In this document: piece after piece, positions 1 through 4,476 of the stretch
Numbering within the stretch: the first letter of the stretch is position 1
Layout of the letters: each line of letters opens with the position of its first letter
Assembly (NCBI GenBank): GCA_050701635.1
Contig: JBOGDF010000367.1
Coordinates: 1 to 5,367, forward strand
DNA length: 5,367 bases
Source of the DNA: WHSM01 sp050701635
GTDB taxonomy: Bacteria; Actinomycetota; Actinomycetes; Mycobacteriales; Micromonosporaceae
Direction of reading: 5' to 3'
The notes under the pieces: model-generated
The model's database searches: none
What the model saw: only the letters and a program-made list of their open reading frames with translations
Told to the model about the DNA's origin: nothing
Position numbers and translations under genes: made by a program

Positions 1-700
1 GGTACGGCCCGCCGCCCACCAGCAGCAACGCCGCGTCCGGCACCCGGCGCCGGATCGCCGGCAGCGCCCGGATCAGCGCGTCCTGGCCCTTGCGGGGCAC
101 CAGCCGGGACACGCACACCACCACCGGACGGTCGGTCAGACCGTGGCGGCGGCGTACCGGGGAGCCGTCCACGTCGGGGTGGAACAGATCGGTGTCGACG
201 CCGGGCGCCAGCCGCTGCAGGCTGGTCAGTCCGCCGACCGCGCGGGCCAGCCGGACCCTCGTGTACTCGCCCAGGTAGGTCACCACGTCGGCGTGGCGGG
301 CGATCCGGCGCAGCATCGTACGGGCGCCGGGGAGCATCGCCCATCCGACCTCGTGGCCGTGGGTGAGCGCCACCGCGCGCGTGATGCCGCCGGCGCGGCG
401 CAGCGACGGGCTGAGCAGCCCGAGCGGGGCGGCGGCGCCGTACCAGACGGTGTCGCAGTCGTACTCCCGCGCCAGCTGTGCGGCCCGGCGCGCCACGCTG
501 GGGGTGGGGAGCAGAATGCCGGTGGCTTCACGTACCACCGGAAAGGGTTGCCGGGTGTCGAACCCGGCGGCGTCGCGCCAGGTGGACACGTACACCACCA
601 GGGAGTCGGGCGGTTGCCGCACGGCGAGGCCGTGCACGAACGACTGGATGCCGCCCGGGCGGGGCGGGAAGTCGTTGGTCACCAGCAGGGTGCGGCCCAC
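1..700 (-). CDS. GT4 family mannosyltransferase, PimB'-like (N-terminal 233 residues; C-terminus outside window)
   Basis: This is a predicted GT-B fold retaining glycosyltransferase of family GT4. The closest match I recognise is the PimB'-type GDP-mannose-dependent alpha-(1-6)-mannosyltransferase that adds the second mannose to phosphatidylinositol monomannoside at the inner membrane face. Visible are the N-terminal Rossmann strand and Gly-rich loop (LLVTNDFPPRPGGIQS, residues 5-20), THGHE (113-117), the linker GVDTDLF (167-173), and the start of the donor-binding domain with VSRLVPRKGQD (197-207) and LLLVGGGPY at the window edge. The later acidic E-x7-E motif of GT4 enzymes would lie beyond the window. 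The start is GTG at 700: no in-frame start lies just upstream, and a later start would delete the first beta strand. Its Shine-Dalgarno is weak. It follows the DUF3618 gene by 19 bases and is probably cotranscribed. Family assignment is firm; the exact acceptor (phosphatidylinositol mannoside or another lipid) is inferred. Confidence 0.88.
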   Translation of the reverse strand, partial: MGRTLLVTNDFPPRPGGIQSFVHGLAVRQPPDSLVVYVSTWRDAAGFDTRQPFPVVREATGILLPTPSVARRAAQLAREYDCDTVWYGAAAPLGLLSPSLRRAGGITRAVALTHGHEVGWAMLPGARTMLRRIARHADVVTYLGEYTRVRLARAVGGLTSLQRLAPGVDTDLFHPDVDGSPVRRRHGLTDRPVVVCVSRLVPRKGQDALIRALPAIRRRVPDAALLLVGGGPY

Positions 701-719
701 CCCGAGATGGTAGGTCCCG

Positions 720-941
720 TCATCGGGTACGCCTGCGGCGCAGCACCAGCAGCACGATCCCGCCGGCGACCAGCGCCGCGATCGCGATCGGCACCGCCGG
801 ACGGGCCCGGACCCGCTTCCGTACGTCCATCCGGTCGGCCAGCTCCGCGACGGTGTCGCCGAGCTCGGCCCGGGTACGGGCGATGTCCTGGCGGATCAGC
901 TCGGCTTCCTTGCTGCGTACGGCCGTGTCTCGGTGGCTCAT
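720..941 (-). CDS. DUF3618 small membrane protein (73 aa)
   Basis: This is a small protein of unknown function matching the DUF3618 pattern. Residues about 14-40 form a charged amphipathic helix (IRQDIARTRAELGDTVAELADRMD), the family hallmark. A basic stretch RKRVRAR follows (41-47), then one transmembrane helix (about 49-67), and the protein ends in the Arg-rich tail RRRRTR. The reading frame stays open to 1103, but the first 54 residues of that longer version are low-complexity Gly/Ala/Arg that merely shadow the upstream gene. The start at 941 has a good AAGGAG seven bases upstream. Its ATG overlaps the stop of the Holin-X gene as ATGA, so translation of the two is probably coupled. DUF3618 genes commonly sit beside Holin-X genes in actinobacteria, which fits. 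A membrane or peripheral envelope role is likely; no enzymatic motif is visible. Confidence 0.85.
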   Translation of the reverse strand: MSHRDTAVRSKEAELIRQDIARTRAELGDTVAELADRMDVRKRVRARPAVPIAIAALVAGGIVLLVLRRRRTR

Positions 942-1333
942 CGCCGGGCTCCTTCCCGCAGCAGCGCGGCGTCGGTCTTCGCGCCCTGCAGCGCCTCCCG
1001 GGGGTACGGCGGTGCGACCCGGCGCAGTTGCCCGCGGCCCACCAGCGCCATCACCCCGGCGGTCGCCAGCAGCACCAGCCCGACCAGCAACGCGGCCAGC
1101 CATCCGGGCATCACCAGCGCCAGTGCCAGCACCACGGCGGCCAGTACGCCGGCCACGCCGTACAGGGCGACCAGCCCGGCGCCGCTGAACAGGCCGACGC
1201 CGACGCCGGCGTGCCGGCCCTTGTCGCGCAGCTCCGCCCGGGCCAGCGCCATCTCGTCGCGGACCAGCCGGGACAGCTGGTCGGACGCCTGGCGTACCAG
1301 CTCGGGGGTGGAGAGTTGGCTGGTGTCGGTCAT
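938..1333 (-). CDS. Holin-X family (Phage_holin_3_6, PF07332/DUF1469) membrane protein, 131 aa
   Basis: This is an integral membrane protein of the family called putative actinobacterial Holin-X. The name is historical; most chromosomal members are not known to be phage lysis proteins, and the role is unknown. Residues about 8-40 form an amphipathic helix (ELVRQASDQLSRLVRDEMAL onward, then ARAELRDKGR) typical of the family. Two long hydrophobic segments follow, about 43-73 and 77-99, split by a Pro-Gly turn (MPGW). A basic, Pro-containing cytoplasmic-type tail closes the protein (about 100-131). The frame is open upstream into the M48 gene, but a perfect AGGAGGT seven bases before the ATG at 1333 fixes this start. 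It lies 50 bases after the M48 stop and overlaps the DUF3618 gene by four bases. No neighbouring endolysin or phage gene supports a lysis function. Confidence 0.88.
   Translation of the reverse strand: MTDTSQLSTPELVRQASDQLSRLVRDEMALARAELRDKGRHAGVGVGLFSGAGLVALYGVAGVLAAVVLALALVMPGWLAALLVGLVLLATAGVMALVGRGQLRRVAPPYPREALQGAKTDAALLREGARR
949..954 (-). promoter_or_regulatory. Shine-Dalgarno site of the DUF3618 gene
   Basis: On the minus strand this reads AAGGAG, seven bases before the ATG at 941. It decides the start against the 54-residue N-terminal extension that is open in frame. The site lies inside the last codons of the Holin-X gene, as expected for coupled genes. Confidence 0.75.
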
Positions 1334-1340
1334 CTCCCCC

Positions 1341-1347
1341 ACCTCCT
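1341..1347 (-). promoter_or_regulatory. Strong Shine-Dalgarno site of the Holin-X gene
   Basis: The minus strand reads AGGAGGT with a seven-base spacer to the ATG at 1333. This is the best ribosome binding site in the window, and it rules out two in-frame ATGs a few codons upstream that would add about 11 residues (MGHGMGEEVGE). The whole 50-base spacer after the M48 gene is purine-rich on the coding strand just before this start. Confidence 0.8.
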
Positions 1348-1383
1348 CCCCCATCCCGTGCCCCATAGGAGAGGAAATGATGC

Positions 1384-2640
1384 CTATTTCCGGGCGTACG
1401 CCCGCGCGGCGGCGATCCGCTGCGCGGTGGTCGGGTGGGAGCCGAACGCCCAGTGCTCCCACGCCGGCGGGTCGACGTCGGAGAGGTTGCGCAGCGCGAG
1501 CCGGCGCTGCATCGCCTCGAACTTGTCCGGCTCGCCGGTCAGCGCCAGCGCGTGCGCGTCGGCCCGGGCCTCGACCCGCCGGGAGATCAGACTCTGCGCC
1601 GGCGTACTGACCAGGCCGATGATCGCGACCACGGCGAGGATCAGCGCCAGCGCCTTCGGATCGGTGAAGCCCTCCGGCGCGCCGGCCCGGCGTAACAGCC
1701 CGGTCCAGGCGCCGAGCAGGAACAGCCCGCACACCGCCGCGGCGGCCCCGGCGCAGCCGATCAGGGTGCCGGTGAGGACGTCCTGATCCTTGGCGTGGCC
1801 CAGCTCGTGCGCCACCACCTGCGCCACCTCGTGATCCGGCGCCGCCTCCAGCAGGGTGTCGTAGACGACGATCCGGCGGGTGGCACCGTACCCGGAGACG
1901 TACGCGTTGACCGCCCGGGTACGCCGTGACGCGTCCGCCACCAGCACGTCCTTCACCGGTACGCCGTCCGCCTCCGCGAGCGCCATCAGCTCGGTACGCA
2001 GCGCCGAGTCCTGCATCGGCGTGAACTTGTTGAACACCGGCTCCACCAGCACCGGGAAGACGAACGACAGCAACGCCACCAGCCCGGCGGCCCCGGCGGC
2101 GGCGAACGCCCACCACCAGCGCGGCGCGAGCCGGGTCAGCGTGTAGAAGCCGGCCAGCACGATCAGCGCCAGCACCGCGGAGATGGCCAGCGACTTCAGT
2201 ACGTCCACCGCCCACCCCGACCAGTCCTGGGTGGACAGCCCGTACCGGCGCATGATGACGTGCCGCCAGGCCCCGAAGGGCAGCGTGACGAGCTGGCCGA
2301 CCAGCACCACCGCGAGCCCGCCCAGCAGCGCCTCCGCCAGCCAGTGCCCGCCGAACGGGCGCCCCGCGAGGGTCACCAGCCGGGCTCCCAGCGGGGTCAG
2401 GCCGAGCAGCAGGGTGATCGCCAGCCCGACCAGCATCGCGCCGTAGCTGCCGGGGCGCAGCGCGGCGTGGAACTCCTTGCCGCGCGCCACCTGGGCTTCC
2501 GGCAGGTCGGCCACCGCGGCCAGCTGGGCGGCCCGGGACGGCGTCGCCGGTGCGCCCCAGGGCACGGCGTACCAGACCATCGCCAGCAGCACCGCGGTCA
2601 GTCCGAGCAGGGCGAGCAGCGCCCAGCCGCGCGGGGTCAT
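1384..2640 (-). CDS. M48 family (Ste24-like) integral membrane zinc metalloprotease, 418 aa
   Basis: This is a predicted membrane-embedded zinc endopeptidase of family M48, the group of CAAX protease Ste24 and HtpX. Its likely task is cleaving membrane or misfolded proteins; prenyl processing is not expected in bacteria. About seven hydrophobic spans are visible, four before the EPVFNKFTPM signature (residues about 200-209), one running into it, and two after the active site. The active site is HELGH (278-282), with the third zinc ligand Glu357 and Asp361 in EARAD. Upstream is the VNAYVSG...RIVVYDTLL region typical of Ste24, and GSHPTTAQRI near the C-terminus is the usual closing motif. Length fits Ste24-like enzymes. 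The start at 2640 is preferred over ATG 2673 because GAGGAG sits six bases upstream, whereas the earlier ATG has no Shine-Dalgarno and would overlap the upstream gene. The gap to the upstream gluzincin gene is 16 bases. All catalytic residues are intact. Confidence 0.93.
   Translation of the reverse strand: MTPRGWALLALLGLTAVLLAMVWYAVPWGAPATPSRAAQLAAVADLPEAQVARGKEFHAALRPGSYGAMLVGLAITLLLGLTPLGARLVTLAGRPFGGHWLAEALLGGLAVVLVGQLVTLPFGAWRHVIMRRYGLSTQDWSGWAVDVLKSLAISAVLALIVLAGFYTLTRLAPRWWWAFAAAGAAGLVALLSFVFPVLVEPVFNKFTPMQDSALRTELMALAEADGVPVKDVLVADASRRTRAVNAYVSGYGATRRIVVYDTLLEAAPDHEVAQVVAHELGHAKDQDVLTGTLIGCAGAAAAVCGLFLLGAWTGLLRRAGAPEGFTDPKALALILAVVAIIGLVSTPAQSLISRRVEARADAHALALTGEPDKFEAMQRRLALRNLSDVDPPAWEHWAFGSHPTTAQRIAAARAYARK
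1391..1404. other. 14-base perfect palindrome at the 3' end of the M48 gene
   Basis: CGGGCGTACGCCCG is a perfect inverted repeat covering the last sense codons of the M48 gene, five bases before its stop codon. As RNA it could fold with a five-base-pair GC stem and a GUAC loop. No U tract follows, so a terminator role is doubtful. It could also simply reflect the GTAC-rich composition. Confidence 0.3.
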
Positions 2641-2646
2641 GCGCCG

Positions 2647-2652
2647 CTCCTC
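2647..2652 (-). promoter_or_regulatory. Shine-Dalgarno site of the M48 protease gene
   Basis: GAGGAG on the minus strand with a six-base spacer to the ATG at 2640. It lies in the 16-base gap after the gluzincin stop codon and decides the M48 start. Confidence 0.72.
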
Positions 2653-2656
2653 GTCG

Positions 2657-4117
2657 TCAGGGGGTGAGTTCATCTTTCAGGTAGCGGCGCCAGGTCGCCA
2701 GGAACTGGTCCCTGCCGATGCCGAGCTCGTCCCGCAGCGCCACGTCGAGCGCGGCTTCCGGATCGCCGCCGGCCCGGCTGAGCCGGTGGTACAGCCTTAC
2801 CAGAGTCTCCTCGTCGGTACGCTCCACGATCAGCCGACACGCCAGCCAGGCCTCCTGGTACGCCTGCGACAGCCGCGGGTTGCTCACCGCGAAGTCCGAC
2901 CACTGCGGCAGCCGCTCCGGCAGCTTCCCCAGCTGTACGTCCTTCGACAGCTCCCGCGCGGCCCGCCGTGCCGTGGCTCCGGTGGCCCGGTACGCCACGT
3001 AGTCGGCGAACCCCTCCGCGAGCCAGTACGGGGTCTCCGCGCTGGTCACGTGCCGGGTCGCCACGTGGGTGATCTCGTGGGTGAGCACCACCTGCTGCCC
3101 GAACGGCGACAGCGTGCCGAACACGTCCGGGTTGACCAGCACCCGCTTGCCCACCGGCGGCCCGGCGTGCGGTACGTCGGCCGAGGTGAACGCCGCCATC
3201 CGCGACAGGTTGCCGGTCTCCTCCACCAGCCGGCCCAACTCGTGGCCGCTGGCCGGCACCAGGACCACCACCCGGCGGTCCCAGCCGGTGCCCCACACCC
3301 CGTCCACGGCCGGCACCGCCTCGCGTGCGATGCCGAGCACCGTACGCATCAGCGCCTCCGAGCCGGGATGCCCGGCGACCAGCACGGTCGGGCTGGACAT
3401 CACCGTGACCGGGCCGAAGTCCCACAGGTTGCGTACGGTGCCGGAGCTGGTCTCCTGCCGGGGCGAGAGCCCGTCGTCGGCGAGATACCAGCGCTCACCG
3501 ACCCGTACGAACAGGTGCCGCTGCTCCTGTGTGGTGGGCGTGGTGTCGTAGCCGTCCAGGCCGTACCGGAGCCGCACCTGGGGCGCCCAGGCGGCGTCCC
3601 CGTACGCCTCCGCGACCCCGGGCGGCAGCAGCGTCTCGCGGTCGGGGTCGAGCTGGTACGACCAGGTGCCGAGCGGCAGCTGCGCGAGGTTGTCGAAGAA
3701 CGCCGCCTGCCGCGCCCGCAGTGGCTCCGCCGCCGGGTCGACGGTGGCCAGGAACGCCGTACGGTCCCGGGCCAGGATCGCTTTCGCCCGGGTTGCCAGC
3801 AGCGCCTTGACCGCCTTGGTACGCGCGGCGCTGTCCACCGACGACCCGCCGGGAGCCGTACCGTCGAAAATGCTGCTGACGCCGCGACCCTGCGCGCGGC
3901 CCGGGTCGGCGCCGCGCCGCTCGGATTCGCCCGGCGTGCCGGCGAGTAGGAAGCCGGTCGCGGTGACCAGCTGCACCGCGATGATCAGCCAGGCGGTGCC
4001 CAGCAGCCAGCGGGGCGGTCGCCGCAGCAGCTCCAGCCACGGCCACGACGTGGAACCGTCGCTACCTCCACCGGAGTGCCGGCGTCCCCCCGGGCGCGTC
4101 GCCCCTCGCACAGGCAC
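2657..4117 (-). CDS. Membrane-anchored gluzincin metalloprotease (peptidase MA-like), about 486 aa
   Basis: This is a predicted zinc peptidase on the outer face of the membrane. A basic cytoplasmic N-terminus (LRRPPR, 31-36) precedes one transmembrane segment (about 38-60), giving an N-in, C-out signal anchor. After a disordered Gly/Ser linker comes an alpha/beta region (about 98-215) with helix RTKAVKALLATRAKAILARDRTAF-like character, resembling SnoaL/NTF2-type accessory domains (tentative). The C-terminal catalytic domain holds HEITH (347-351) and WLAEGFADY, with Glu368 as the likely third zinc ligand. This HExxH plus downstream Glu arrangement defines gluzincins such as the peptidase MA-like group. 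Substrate is unknown. The GTG start at 4117 is the best choice: an in-frame stop lies at 4151-4153 and no earlier start follows it. The Shine-Dalgarno is poor, so the exact start is uncertain. It sits 33 bases after the Cys4 gene and 16 bases before the M48 gene, so it belongs to the same operon. Confidence 0.85.
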   Translation of the reverse strand: MPVRGATRPGGRRHSGGGSDGSTSWPWLELLRRPPRWLLGTAWLIIAVQLVTATGFLLAGTPGESERRGADPGRAQGRGVSSIFDGTAPGGSSVDSAARTKAVKALLATRAKAILARDRTAFLATVDPAAEPLRARQAAFFDNLAQLPLGTWSYQLDPDRETLLPPGVAEAYGDAAWAPQVRLRYGLDGYDTTPTTQEQRHLFVRVGERWYLADDGLSPRQETSSGTVRNLWDFGPVTVMSSPTVLVAGHPGSEALMRTVLGIAREAVPAVDGVWGTGWDRRVVVLVPASGHELGRLVEETGNLSRMAAFTSADVPHAGPPVGKRVLVNPDVFGTLSPFGQQVVLTHEITHVATRHVTSAETPYWLAEGFADYVAYRATGATARRAARELSKDVQLGKLPERLPQWSDFAVSNPRLSQAYQEAWLACRLIVERTDEETLVRLYHRLSRAGGDPEAALDVALRDELGIGRDQFLATWRRYLKDELTP

Positions 4118-4150
4118 CCGACCATCGTAGTGCCCAATGTCCGCCCGCCC

Positions 4151-4351
4151 TCACGCGCTGCGTCGCTTGTCCCTGCGGTCGGTGACCAGCTGCAGCCGCG
4201 GCACCATGCCCGCGTCGGCCAGCACGTCCAGCGCAGCCTGCTCGGTGGCGTCCAGCTCCACGCCCTCGGGCGGGCCTCCGAGAATCACGCTCACCACGCA
4301 GTCACCACAGCCGATCCCCCGCACCTGGCAGGTATCGCAGTCGATGAGCAT
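4151..4351 (-). CDS. Conserved Cys4 mini-protein (66 aa, putative zinc-binding)
   Basis: This is a small protein of a kind I recall as widespread in actinobacteria and annotated only as hypothetical. The N-terminus carries four cysteines in CDTCQVRGIGCGDC (Cys5, Cys8, Cys15, Cys18; CX2C-X6-CX2C), a layout fit for a zinc knuckle or, less likely, an iron-sulfur site. A hydrophobic strand VVSVILGG follows, then an acidic helix (LDATEQAALDVLADAGM, about 34-50) and a basic C-terminus (RRDKRRSA). No transmembrane segment or enzyme motif is present. The frame is open to a TTG at 4414, but GGAGG six bases before the ATG at 4351 sets this start, and the extra 21 residues look random. It is the first gene after the spacer behind the NYN gene and probably leads the operon. 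Function unknown; a regulatory or metal-binding adaptor role is only a guess. Confidence 0.82.
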   Translation of the reverse strand: MLIDCDTCQVRGIGCGDCVVSVILGGPPEGVELDATEQAALDVLADAGMVPRLQLVTDRRDKRRSA

Positions 4352-4357
4352 CGCACC

Positions 4358-4362
4358 CCTCC
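4358..4362 (-). promoter_or_regulatory. Shine-Dalgarno site of the Cys4 mini-protein gene
   Basis: GGAGG (within GGAGGGG) on the minus strand, six bases before the ATG at 4351. It favours this start over the upstream in-frame TTG at 4414. Confidence 0.75.
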
Positions 4363-4386
4363 GGCATCCTTCGGATCTCTCCTCAA

Positions 4387-4404
4387 CCCGAAAGCTATTC
4401 CGGG
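4387..4404 (-). other. Short RNA hairpin candidate in the NYN/Cys4 spacer
   Basis: The minus strand reads CCCGGAA TAGC TTTCGGG, which as RNA gives a seven-pair stem with one G-U pair and a four-base loop. The same DNA on the plus strand has an A-C mismatch instead, so the fold favours the transcribed strand. It lies about 36 bases upstream of the Cys4 start codon. It could be a second terminator element or part of a 5' leader. I see no convincing sigma70-type -35/-10 pair in this spacer; a TAGCTT hexamer overlapping this hairpin has no acceptable -35 at the right distance. Confidence 0.35.
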
Positions 4405-4415
4405 GGTACGACAAA

Positions 4416-4476
4416 ACCGCAGCTCAGCCCGCCTCGGGGCAGGACAGGGGGCGGCGCGGCGCCGGTCAGCTGCGGT
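4416..4476 (-). terminator. Candidate intrinsic terminator of the NYN gene
   Basis: A perfect nine-base inverted repeat, ACCGCAGCT at 4468-4476 and AGCTGCGGT at 4416-4424 (read on the minus strand), brackets the NYN stop codon and the following 43 bases. The loop can fold further with a five-pair CCGCC/GGCGG inner stem. The right arm is followed directly by UUU, making UUUU with the last base of the stem. This resembles a rho-independent terminator, but the long loop and short U run make it weak. If real, it separates the NYN gene from the downstream operon. Confidence 0.38.

Noticed and set aside
280..531. 83-codon minus-strand frame
   Set aside because: It is an alternate frame of the mannosyltransferase gene, whose own frame gives clear GT4 motifs through this stretch.
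779..790. CGATCGCGATCG palindrome containing GCGATCGC
   Set aside because: It encodes part of a repeated Ile-Ala stretch in the DUF3618 membrane span, and only one copy is seen; most likely coincidence rather than a dispersed element.
938..1333. Phage lysis module suggested by the holin name
   Set aside because: No endolysin, spanin or other phage gene is present; the family is common on actinobacterial chromosomes beside DUF3618.
1368..1380. Plus-strand GGAGAGG followed by ATG, resembling a ribosome site and start
   Set aside because: The downstream plus-strand reading is antisense to the M48 gene and has no coding character or recognisable product.
143..1786. 547-codon open frame on the plus strand
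   Set aside because: It is antisense to four well-supported genes, is low-complexity Arg/Pro/Gly/Ala/Ser, has no recognisable domain, and is the expected shadow frame in high-GC DNA.
938..2215. 425-codon minus-strand frame containing the Holin-X gene
   Set aside because: Only the last 131 codons are real. The rest is Gly/Arg-rich out-of-frame reading of the M48 gene, and the AGGAGGT site marks the true start at 1333.
2641..2673. Earlier ATG at 2673 for the M48 protease
   Set aside because: No Shine-Dalgarno at proper spacing, 17-base overlap with the upstream gene, and a hydrophilic 11-residue extension; the ATG at 2640 has GAGGAG six bases upstream.
2477..3949. 490-codon open frame on the plus strand
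   Set aside because: Antisense to the gluzincin and M48 genes; composition is typical of a GC-driven shadow frame (His, Arg, Gln, Pro rich) with no motif.
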